DNA of 64,000 nucleotides from Streptomyces mexicanus (GTDB taxonomy: Bacteria > Actinomycetota > Actinomycetes > Streptomycetales > Streptomycetaceae): positions 5,075,807 to 5,139,806 of the forward strand of contig NZ_LR732544.1 of assembly GCF_902506575.1 (NCBI RefSeq), in the 5' to 3' direction. The notes beneath the pieces were generated by a model, which did no database searches, was not told where the DNA came from, and saw nothing but the letters and a program-made list of their open reading frames with translations. This document shows, one piece after another, positions 15,167-23,428 of the stretch (position 1 is its first letter; each line of letters starts with the position of its first letter). The position numbers and the translations under genes are program-made.

Positions 15167-17458
15167 ATGGAACCGACCGAGAGCGCCGCCCCGCACTCAC
15201 GGCTGCGCCGGATGACCGGCGTCTGGCGGGGGTGCCTGGGGCGGACCGGGGAGCGTGCGGGCGCACCCGGACATCCGGGGCAGGCCGGCCGCCGGCGGCC
15301 CGCCGCCGGTGAGCACGCCGTGACCGCGACCCGGGCCCCGGCCCGCCCGGCCGGCGCCCGGCCCGCCGCGCTGCCGTCCGCCGGGCCGCGCCCGCAGCGG
15401 CCCGCACTGCCCGCGGTGGTGGTCGCCGTGGCCGCGCTCGCCCTCGGCGCCGGCTTCTACCGGGCCTTCACCGCCGGTCACGCGCTCTTCCCCGCCGGAT
15501 CGGCCGGCTGGTCGCTGGCCGTGCTCACCGGGATCATCGTCGGCCACCTGGTGATGCTGGGCCGCGCCCGCTGGTGGGGCGGCACCGGCTCCGGCACGGC
15601 ACTGACCCTGGCCGTGCTCCTGCTCTACGGCTGGGTGCCCGCCGGCCTGGTCAGCCTCACCGTCGTCGTCCTGGTCGGCATAGCCCGCCGCCACCGCTGG
15701 CGGCCCGGCGTGCTCGACGGCGCCGTGGACATCACCGGGCTCGGTGCCGCCGCGCTCGTCCTGGGCGCCCTCGGCCGCGTCCCGAGCGTGGAGCGGCCCT
15801 GGGACCCGGCCACCTGGACGGCGTACACCGCCCTGGAGGTGGTGCTGGTGGCGGCCGTCTACCTCACCGTCACCCGCACCCTGCTGTGGTTCCTGCACTC
15901 GCCGCCCGCCGACGGCCTGCCCACCGTGGCCCGCACCGCCCTGACCAGGCAGGGCCTGGTCGCGGTCGCCCTGCTCGGCATCGCGCCGCTGATCTGCGTC
16001 GTCGCCGTCGCCGAGCCGGTGCTGCTGCCGCTGTTCGCCATTCCGCTCATCGCCCTGGACTCCACGCTGTGGATCGCCCGCGCCCGGGCCGAGGAGCAGC
16101 TGCGTGACCGGCTCACCGGACTGCCCAACCGGCAGTGGCTCCTGGAGCGCATCTGGACCGCCCTCGACGACGCCGAACGCATCGGAGCCCGCTCCGCCCT
16201 GATGCTGATCGACCTCGACCGGTTCCGCTCGGTCAACGACACGCTCGGTCATCTCGCCGGGGACCGGCTGCTGCTGCAGATCGCCGACCGGCTGCGCCAG
16301 GCGCTGCCGCGCGGCGCGGAGGCCGCCCGGCTCGGCGGGGACGAGTTCGCCGTGTTACTGCCCGTGGCCGACTCCACGACGTCCGCGACCCGCGTCGCCC
16401 GCGCCCTGGTCACCACCCTCAGCTCGCCGCTCGACCTGGACGGGCTCACCCTCGTCCTGGAGGCCAGCGCCGGTGTGGCGGTCTTCCCCGACCACGCCCT
16501 GGACGCGGAGGGCATGCTGCGCCGCGCCGACGTGGCGATGTACCAGGCCAAGCGGGACCGCACCGGTGTGGAGGTCTACGAGTCCAAGCGGGACTCCAAC
16601 ACCCCCGACCGGCTCGGACTGCTCGGCGACCTGCGCCGTGCCCTGGACGCCCACGAGGTCCAGCTGCACTACCAGCCCAAGGTCCGCTTCGACGGGCAGG
16701 TCGCCGGGCTGGAGGCGCTGGTGCGCTGGGTGCACCCCGAGCGCGGCAAGGTCCCGCCGGACGAGTTCATAGCGATCGCCGAGTCCTCCGGGCTGATGCC
16801 CCACCTGACGGAGTACGTGCTGGAGACGGCCCTGGAGCAGGTCGCCGCCTGGCGCGCCCAGGGGCTGTACGTGCCGGTCGCGGTCAACGTCTCCCCGCGT
16901 GACGTGCACACCCCCGGCTTCGCCGGCTCGGTGGCGGCACGACTGGCCCGGCACGGCGTCCCGGCGGGCGCCCTGCAACTGGAGATCACCGAGCACGTGC
17001 TCCTGGAGGACCCCCAGCGGGCCGCCGACACCCTGGCCGCGCTGACCGGGCACGGCGTGAAGATGTCCCTGGACGACTTCGGCACCGGCTACTCCTCCCT
17101 GGTGCACCTGCGCCGGTTGCCGGTGAGCGAGCTGAAGATCGACCGCTCGTTCGTGGCACAGCTGGCGGTGGACACCGAGGACGCCGAGATCGTCCGCTGC
17201 ACCGTCGACCTCGCGCACTCCCTCGGCCTGCTCGTCGTCGCCGAGGGCGTCGAGGACGACGAGACCTGGGAACGCCTGCGCGACCTGGGCTGCGACGCCG
17301 TCCAGGGCTGGCTGGTCGCGGCCGCGATGCCGCCGGAGGAGACGACGGCCTGGCTGCGGGCGCGCGGTCCGCGCGGCCGGGGGTGCTGGGCGTGGGCGGC
17401 CGGACCGTCGACCCGCGGCGCCGCGGGGGGGAGCTGGCCGGCGTCCGCCTCGCCCTGA
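15167..17458 (+). CDS. rmdB: Membrane GGDEF-EAL protein, probable c-di-GMP phosphodiesterase (RmdB-like)
   Basis: 763 aa from the ATG at 15167. Residues about 80-300 hold roughly seven transmembrane helices; GGDEF domain follows (MLIDLDRFRSVNDTLGH, ARLGGDEFAVL near residue 390) without an R-x-x-D inhibitory site (PRGAE instead). The EAL domain is complete: LEALVRW, NVSPRD, LEITEH, DDFGTGYSS, ELKIDRSF and VVAEGVED. It should hydrolyse c-di-GMP at the membrane. Position beside ligA matches RmdB (SCO5495, from memory), which acts in aerial development. After TTAWLRARG the reading frame enters sequence unlike the family, and a 127-bp segment of the EAL region is repeated inverted downstream. Confidence 0.85.
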   Translation: MEPTESAAPHSRLRRMTGVWRGCLGRTGERAGAPGHPGQAGRRRPAAGEHAVTATRAPARPAGARPAALPSAGPRPQRPALPAVVVAVAALALGAGFYRAFTAGHALFPAGSAGWSLAVLTGIIVGHLVMLGRARWWGGTGSGTALTLAVLLLYGWVPAGLVSLTVVVLVGIARRHRWRPGVLDGAVDITGLGAAALVLGALGRVPSVERPWDPATWTAYTALEVVLVAAVYLTVTRTLLWFLHSPPADGLPTVARTALTRQGLVAVALLGIAPLICVVAVAEPVLLPLFAIPLIALDSTLWIARARAEEQLRDRLTGLPNRQWLLERIWTALDDAERIGARSALMLIDLDRFRSVNDTLGHLAGDRLLLQIADRLRQALPRGAEAARLGGDEFAVLLPVADSTTSATRVARALVTTLSSPLDLDGLTLVLEASAGVAVFPDHALDAEGMLRRADVAMYQAKRDRTGVEVYESKRDSNTPDRLGLLGDLRRALDAHEVQLHYQPKVRFDGQVAGLEALVRWVHPERGKVPPDEFIAIAESSGLMPHLTEYVLETALEQVAAWRAQGLYVPVAVNVSPRDVHTPGFAGSVAARLARHGVPAGALQLEITEHVLLEDPQRAADTLAALTGHGVKMSLDDFGTGYSSLVHLRRLPVSELKIDRSFVAQLAVDTEDAEIVRCTVDLAHSLGLLVVAEGVEDDETWERLRDLGCDAVQGWLVAAAMPPEETTAWLRARGPRGRGCWAWAAGPSTRGAAGGSWPASASP
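17048..17174 (+). repeat. Left arm of 127-bp perfect inverted repeat (inside EAL coding sequence)
   Basis: This stretch encodes GHGVKMSLDDFGTGYSSLVH and continues to QLAVD of the EAL domain. It matches, without mismatch, the reverse complement of 17553-17679. The identity ends abruptly on both sides (C versus T before 17048; CC versus GA after 17174). Confidence 0.95.
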
Positions 17459-17552
17459 CCCGCCGCGAGTTCGACCTGCTGGCCTTCCTGGCCGGGCGGC
17501 CCGGCGTCGTCGTGGCGCGCCGCGAACTGCTGGCCGAGGTGTGGCAGCAGTC
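17383..17552 (+). pseudogene. Truncated OmpR/PhoB-type winged-helix fragment
   Basis: In a frame overlapping the end of the EAL gene, codons from about 17383 read VGGRTVDPRRRGGELAG then RLALTRREFDLLAFLAGRPG and VVVARRELLAEVWQQ. This is the start of an OmpR-family effector domain (LTRREFDLL and R-x-x-L-L-x-x-V-W are diagnostic). The recognition helix and C-terminal wing are absent: the sequence passes directly into the inverted EAL copy at 17553. No receiver domain precedes it. A gene remnant, or one piece of a scrambled segment. Confidence 0.7.
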
Positions 17553-17679
17553 TGTCCACCGCCAGCTGTGCCACGAACGAGCGGTCGATCTTCAGCTCGC
17601 TCACCGGCAACCGGCGCAGGTGCACCAGGGAGGAGTAGCCGGTGCCGAAGTCGTCCAGGGACATCTTCACGCCGTGCCC
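17553..17679 (-). repeat. Right arm of 127-bp perfect inverted repeat
   Basis: Read on the minus strand this is an exact copy of 17048-17174 and again encodes the MSLDDFGTGYSS part of the EAL domain, with no matching upstream or downstream EAL sequence. The 378 bases between the arms (17175-17552) hold the true 3' end of the EAL gene and the winged-helix fragment. Confidence 0.95.
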
Positions 17680-17859
17680 ACCCGGCGCCCCCGGCCGCCT
17701 CGCGCCGGGCCTCGCGTCGCCTCCGACCGGCGCGCATCGCGTCCAGCGCCGCCCCCGACCGGTGTCCCGGGCTCCGCGCCGTTCCCGGGCGACGCCCCCG
17801 GCCGCCGCGCGCCGCGCCTCGCTCGCCCCGGCCGACCCTCGAGGCGACGCCCGCGCCCC

Positions 17860-18128
17860 CTGTCGGTCAAGGGGCTGCGGGTCGGCACGCTCGGGGTGCC
17901 GGGCCTGGACCTGCCGGGCCTGATCCTGCCGGCCTGGGTCGGGGCCTGGGCCGAGGCGTGGTTCTTGCTCTGCGTGGCACTCGTCCCGCTCCTCGACACG
18001 CTGATCGTCGTGCGCTACGGCGGCACGAAAGCCGTAGCCTTCGGGATCTGCTGCGCCATCGCGATCGTTGTACCGATCAGTGCCGGAATGCTCTTCGTGG
18101 TCCGACCGGGACGCGCAAGACGTGTAAG
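17860..18128 (+). pseudogene. N-terminally truncated DUF4267-like membrane protein
   Basis: From about 17866 the frame reads VKGLRVGTLGVPGLDL and, after WVGAWAEAW, a transmembrane stretch FLLCVALVPLLDTLIVVRYG then GTKAVAFGI. The L-V-P-x-x-D-x-L-I-V-x-R-x-G-G-x-K/R-A-x-A-F-G core is characteristic of the four-helix DUF4267 family. The first part of such a protein is missing, and the frame has no stop before the cupin start, so it is most likely a remnant. It lies within the rearranged zone between the EAL gene and the cupin gene. Confidence 0.55.
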
Positions 18129-18140
18129 GGGAGATCCACC

Positions 18141-18635
18141 ATGTCACTGTTCGTGCCGACGTTCGACGAGAGTGTGGTCGTCCGGGAAGCCGAGGCGGAG
18201 GTCGTCGGCCGGGCGCCCGCCACCATCCGCCTGCTGGCCGACAGCAGCGCGACCGGCGGCGCCCTGTCCACCCAGCGCGTCACTCTCCAGGCGGGCGCCG
18301 ACGGCGCCGAGCCGCACTGGCACGACCGCTCCGCCGAGATGTTCTTCCTGCTCGACGGCGCCGCCGACATCCTCTCCGGCGAGGACGTCCTGACCGCGGG
18401 CCCCGGCGACCTCGTCGTCGTCCCGCCCGGCAAGCCGCACGCCTTCGCGGCCGTACCCGGAGCCGACGCCGACCTGCTCATCGTCCTCACACCCGGCGTC
18501 GAGCGCTTCGAGTACTTCCGGCACCTGCAACGCATCCGCCTGGGCGAGGCCACCCGGGAGAGCCTGCTCCAGGTCCAGGAGCTGTACGACAACCACTTCC
18601 TGAAGAGTTCGGCCTGGGAGACCCGCCGCGGCTGA
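18141..18635 (+). CDS. Cupin-domain protein
   Basis: 164 aa from ATG 18141, with AAGGGGAG upstream. The double-stranded beta-helix motifs are clear: PHWHDRSAEMFFLLDGAADILSGEDV (motif 1: H-x-H then E and G) and GDLVVVPPGKPHAFAAVPGADADLLIV (motif 2: P-x-x-x-P-H). Metal ligands His, His, Glu and His are present, so it is likely a metal-binding small-molecule enzyme or sensor. C-terminal helices (EATRESLLQVQELYDNHFL) follow. Function not assignable. Confidence 0.85.
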   Translation: MSLFVPTFDESVVVREAEAEVVGRAPATIRLLADSSATGGALSTQRVTLQAGADGAEPHWHDRSAEMFFLLDGAADILSGEDVLTAGPGDLVVVPPGKPHAFAAVPGADADLLIVLTPGVERFEYFRHLQRIRLGEATRESLLQVQELYDNHFLKSSAWETRRG

Positions 18636-18680
18636 GCCGCACAAGGGGAAACCGTTTCACGGCCACCGCCCCCCGCCCCA

Positions 18681-18686
18681 TAGGAT
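18681..18686 (+). promoter_or_regulatory. Candidate -10 element of the gat operon
   Basis: TAGGAT at 18681-18686, about 218 bases before gatC and in the only gap before this operon, fits the Streptomyces T-A-N-N-N-T -10. No clear -35 is seen. Confidence 0.4.
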
Positions 18687-18903
18687 TGGGGACTGGCGTC
18701 ACATTCCCGCCTGCCCCGCGACGCCTGGCACGCACGCTCGCCGCGTTGCCGAACCGCCCACGTGGCTGCCGCCACGAGGGCGCTCCGGCGCCTTGCGATC
18801 GCACGCACCAGACGCCGCGCGGCCCGCCCCACGGGCGGTCGGCGTGAACGCGACGCCGGCCCCCGGCCCCCAACCACACACACTCACCCCAGAGGATCGC
18901 TGC

Positions 18904-19200
18904 ATGCCTGGCATCACGCGCGAGGAGGTCGCCCACCTCGCCCGGCTGGCGCGTCTGGAGCTGAAGCCCGAAGAGCTAGACCACTTCGCGGGACAGCTGG
19001 ACGACATCATCGGCGCGGTGGCCCGCGTCAGTGAGGTCGCCGACCAAGACGTACCGCCGACCTCCCACCCGCTGCCGCTGACGAACGTCATGCGCGCGGA
19101 CGAGGTCCGTCCGTCGCTCACCCCCGAGCAGGCGCTGTCCGGCGCCCCCGCCCAGGAGCAGCAGCGTTTCAAGGTGCCGCAGATCCTGGGGGAGGAGTGA
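18904..19200 (+). CDS. gatC: Aspartyl/glutamyl-tRNA amidotransferase subunit C
   Basis: 98 aa. The smallest subunit of GatCAB, which converts Glu-tRNA(Gln) and Asp-tRNA(Asn) to the correct amide forms. ITREEVAHLARLARLELKPEEL and the C-terminal VMRADEVRPSLTPEQAL, APAQEQQRFKVPQIL are standard GatC motifs. The ATG at 18904 has GAGG upstream; a longer in-frame upstream extension to 18793 is not GatC-like. gatA begins five bases after the stop. Confidence 0.95.
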   Translation: MPGITREEVAHLARLARLELKPEELDHFAGQLDDIIGAVARVSEVADQDVPPTSHPLPLTNVMRADEVRPSLTPEQALSGAPAQEQQRFKVPQILGEE

Positions 19201-19205
19201 CCGCC

Positions 19206-20704
<1,499 letters not shown>

Positions 20705-20708
<4 letters not shown>

Positions 20709-20944
20709 GTGCACTGTCCAAGGCCAAGGGCTTCAAGAAGTCCAAGTCCGGTACGTACCTGTCCATGGCCACGACCGCGTTCGGCGCGATCGGTGTCGCC
20801 AAGCAGATCAAGAAGGCCCGCGCCGAGAGCGACACGCTGCGGCTGATCGACGCCGTCGTCACCGCCGCCGGCGTCGTCACCGGCCTCGCCATCCTCTACC
20901 GCGAGCTGAAGCGGCTGGGCGACGACGACGTCCTGCTGGGCTGA
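20705..20944 (+). CDS. Small conserved protein between gatA and gatB (79 aa)
   Basis: 79 aa. The GTG start at 20705 overlaps the gatA stop (GTGA), so it is translationally coupled to gatA. The sequence is basic at the N terminus (SKAKGFKKSKSGTYLSMA), then TTAFGAIGVAKQIKKARAES and a hydrophobic segment IDAVVTAAGVVTGLAILYRE ending in KRLGDDDVLLG. One possible amphipathic or transmembrane helix. The ribosome site of gatB lies directly after its stop. Not a known GatCAB subunit; function unknown, but the coupling is strong. Confidence 0.8.
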
Positions 20945-20959
20945 GAGGGAAGTTTCACC

Positions 20960-22474
20960 GTGACCACCACGACCGACCTGGTGTCGTACGAGGACGCGCT
21001 CGCGTCGTACGACCCCGTCATGGGCCTCGAGGTCCATGTCGAACTCGGCACCAAGACCAAGATGTTCTGCGGCTGCTCGACCGTGCTCGGCGCGGACCCG
21101 AACACCCAGACCTGCCCGGTCTGCCTCGGCCTGCCCGGCGCGCTCCCGGTCGTCAACGCGACCGGCGTGGAGTCCGCCATCAAGATCGGTCTCGCGCTGA
21201 ACTGCGAGATCGCCGAGTGGTGCCGCTTCGCCCGGAAGAACTACTTCTATCCGGACATGCCGAAGAACTTCCAGACCTCCCAGTACGACGAGCCGATCGC
21301 CTTCAACGGCTACCTCGACGTGCAGCTGGAGGACGGCGAGACCTTCCGCGTGGAGATCGAGCGCGCCCACATGGAGGAGGACACCGGCAAGTCGACGCAC
21401 GTCGGCGGCGCCACCGGCCGTATCCACGGCGCGTCCCACTCCCTGCTGGACTACAACCGCGCCGGCATCCCGCTCATCGAGATCGTCACCAAGCCGATCG
21501 TCGGCGCCGGCGAACGCGCCCCGGAGGTGGCGAAGGCGTACGTCCGCGAGCTGCGCGAGGTCATCCGCGCCCTCGGCGTGTCCGAGGCGCGCATGGAAAT
21601 GGGCCAGATGCGCTGCGACGTGAACCTGTCGCTGATGCCCAAGGGCGCCGACAAGTTCGGCACCCGCTCCGAGACGAAGAACGTCAACTCGCTGCGGTCC
21701 GTGGAGCGCGCGGTCCGCTTCGAGATCCAGCGCCACGCGGCCGTCCTCTCCGACGGCGGCACGATCGTCCAGGAGACCCGCCACTTCCACGAGGACACGG
21801 GCTCCACGACCTCCGGCCGGGTCAAGGAGGAGGCCGAGGACTACCGGTACTTCCCCGAGCCGGACCTGGTGCCGGTCGCCCCGTCCCGCGAGTGGGTCGA
21901 GGAGATCCGTGCCGCGCTGCCCGAGCTGCCGCTGGTGCGGCGCAACCGGCTGCGCGAGGAGTGGGGGATCTCCGGCACGGACATGCAGGCCATCCTCAAC
22001 GCCGGCGCGCTCGACCTGATCGTCGCCACCATCGACGCCGGGGCCGACGCGGCCTCCGCCCGCAAGTGGTGGATGGGTGAGCTGGCCCGCCAGGCCAACG
22101 AGTCCGGCAAGGCCCTGGACGAGCTGGCGATCACGCCGCAGCAGGTCGCCCGGGTGACCGAGCTGGTCGCGTCCGGCGACCTGAACGACAAGCTGGCCCG
22201 CCAGGTCATCGAGGGCGTCCTCGCCGGCGAGGGCACCCCGGACGAGGTGGTCGAGGGACGCGGCCTGAAGGTCGTCTCCGACGAGGGCGCGCTGACCGCC
22301 GCCGTCGAGGAGGCCATCGCCGGCAACCCGGCCATCGCGGACAAGGTCCGCGGCGGCAAGGTCGCCGCGGCCGGCGCCCTGGTCGGTGCGGTCATGAAGG
22401 CCACTCGCGGCCAGGCCGACGCGGCCCGCGTCAAGGAGCTGATCCTGCAGAAGCTGGGCGTCAGCGAGGGCTGA
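20960..22474 (+). CDS. gatB: Aspartyl/glutamyl-tRNA amidotransferase subunit B
   Basis: 504 aa. Kinase/transferase subunit that activates the side chain of the mischarged aminoacyl-tRNA. Motifs: MGLEVHVELGTKTKMFCGC, a zinc site (CGC then CPVCLG), GAPHS-type HGASHSLLDYNRAGIPLIEIVT, EMGQMRCDVNLSL, and a C-terminal YqeY-like tRNA-binding domain (GALVGAVMKATRGQADAARV). GTG start at 20960 with GAGAGGGAAG upstream. It ends the gat operon just before a perfect 15-bp hairpin. Confidence 0.96.
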   Translation: MTTTTDLVSYEDALASYDPVMGLEVHVELGTKTKMFCGCSTVLGADPNTQTCPVCLGLPGALPVVNATGVESAIKIGLALNCEIAEWCRFARKNYFYPDMPKNFQTSQYDEPIAFNGYLDVQLEDGETFRVEIERAHMEEDTGKSTHVGGATGRIHGASHSLLDYNRAGIPLIEIVTKPIVGAGERAPEVAKAYVRELREVIRALGVSEARMEMGQMRCDVNLSLMPKGADKFGTRSETKNVNSLRSVERAVRFEIQRHAAVLSDGGTIVQETRHFHEDTGSTTSGRVKEEAEDYRYFPEPDLVPVAPSREWVEEIRAALPELPLVRRNRLREEWGISGTDMQAILNAGALDLIVATIDAGADAASARKWWMGELARQANESGKALDELAITPQQVARVTELVASGDLNDKLARQVIEGVLAGEGTPDEVVEGRGLKVVSDEGALTAAVEEAIAGNPAIADKVRGGKVAAAGALVGAVMKATRGQADAARVKELILQKLGVSEG

Positions 22475-22490
22475 CCCGCCGACGACGCCC

Positions 22491-22527
22491 CAGGGGGACG
22501 CATCGCGTACGCCGATGCGTCCCCCTG
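22491..22527. terminator. Perfect hairpin terminator after gatB
   Basis: A 15-bp perfect stem with a 7-base loop (CGTACGC): GGGGGACGCATCG at 22493-22505 pairs with CGATGCGTCCCCC at 22513-22525, extended by C-A/T-G. No T-run. Lies 17 bases after the gatB stop. Confidence 0.85.
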
Positions 22528-22613
22528 CGCGTACCCGGGCCCGGTCCGGACGTCCTCGTGGGGCGCGGACCCCCTGTCCGGCGTGCGGCGCCGAGGCGCT
22601 ACGCTCGCGCGCC

Positions 22614-23045
22614 ATGAGTGGAGGCGCCGTTTCCGAAGCACCCGCCGCGATATCCGAGGCCGACGCCCCCGTCCGGACCCGGGGCGCCGCTGACGCCGTT
22701 GATGCCGTTGACGCTGCTGACGCCGTTGAGGACGTCGTCGAGCACGCCGCCGAAGACGACGCCGGAAACGACATCGAGGACGACGTCCAGGACCCCGCCC
22801 AGGTCGCTCGCCGGGCCCGCTGGACCGCCGCCGGCACCGGCGTGCTGCTGACCCTCGCCGGGTTCGCCGCGGCCCTGCTGCGCCTCGCCGCCTCCGCCCC
22901 GGCCCGCGTGCCCGCCGCCTACGGCGCCGGCGCCGCCGTCTGCGCGTGCGCCGCCCTCCTCGGCGCCCGGGGCCACACCCGGCGGGCGCTGTGGCTGCTG
23001 ATCGCCGGGGTCATGGTGATGGCGCTCGGCGACCAGTTCGACTGA
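22614..23045 (+). CDS. Small membrane protein with acidic N-terminal tail
   Basis: 143 aa from the ATG at 22614. Residues 1-65 are Ala/Asp/Glu/Val-rich and repetitive (DAVDAVDAADAVEDVVEHAAEDDAG), probably disordered and cytoplasmic. Then three hydrophobic segments: TGVLLTLAGFAAALLRLAA, AYGAGAAVCACAALLG and ALWLLIAGVMVMALGDQF. TACGCT lies eight bases before the ATG. No family recognised. The acidic tail is encoded by near-repeats of GACGCCGTTGA-type units. Confidence 0.65.
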   Translation: MSGGAVSEAPAAISEADAPVRTRGAADAVDAVDAADAVEDVVEHAAEDDAGNDIEDDVQDPAQVARRARWTAAGTGVLLTLAGFAAALLRLAASAPARVPAAYGAGAAVCACAALLGARGHTRRALWLLIAGVMVMALGDQFD

Positions 23046-23059
23046 GGCAGCCGGTTCCC

Positions 23060-23202
23060 CTGATCCGATCGACCGACTGATCCGATCGACCCGTCTGATC
23101 CGATCGACCCGTCTGATTCGCTCGACCCGTCTGATTCGATCGACCGGACTGGTCCCATCGACCGGACTGATCCGATCGACCCCACTCAACCGATGGAACC
23201 GA
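23060..23202. repeat. 18-bp tandem repeat containing CGATCG, about eight units
   Basis: Units of consensus CTGATCCGATCGACCCGT start at 23060 (17 bases), then 23077, 23095, 23113, 23131, 23149, 23167 and 23185 (18 bases each, the last degraded). Units 2 and 3 are identical. It fills the gap between a small membrane protein and the promoter region of the MMPL gene. Remaining sequence to 23428 is relatively A/T-rich for this genome and has two ATGTGAAT motifs 20 bases apart (23261, 23281). Confidence 0.85.
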
Positions 23203-23428
23203 TGGGACCCGGCGCGTCCGCCGAGTCGGCCGAGCGGGTGACAAACCTTCTGTGTCTGTCATGTGAATCGGGCGGCATCGATGTGAATAACGCCACGATC
23301 GCGCTAAACGATCACAATTGCCTGCAAGAGTGTCCTCACCTTGCTCATGCGTTCTTTGCGGGCCGTTCACGTCATCGACGACTGTTCCCGGTCAAAGATC
23401 CACAAAAAGTCACCTGGGAGCACGTTCC

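Noticed and set aside
22599..23189. Minus-strand protein made of VDRIRR repeats
   Set aside because: The frame runs antisense through a likely membrane protein gene, has no ribosome site and no domain; it is explained by the 18-bp DNA repeat.
23060..23202. CRISPR-like reading of the 18-bp array
   Set aside because: No spacers; simple tandem repeat, no cas genes.
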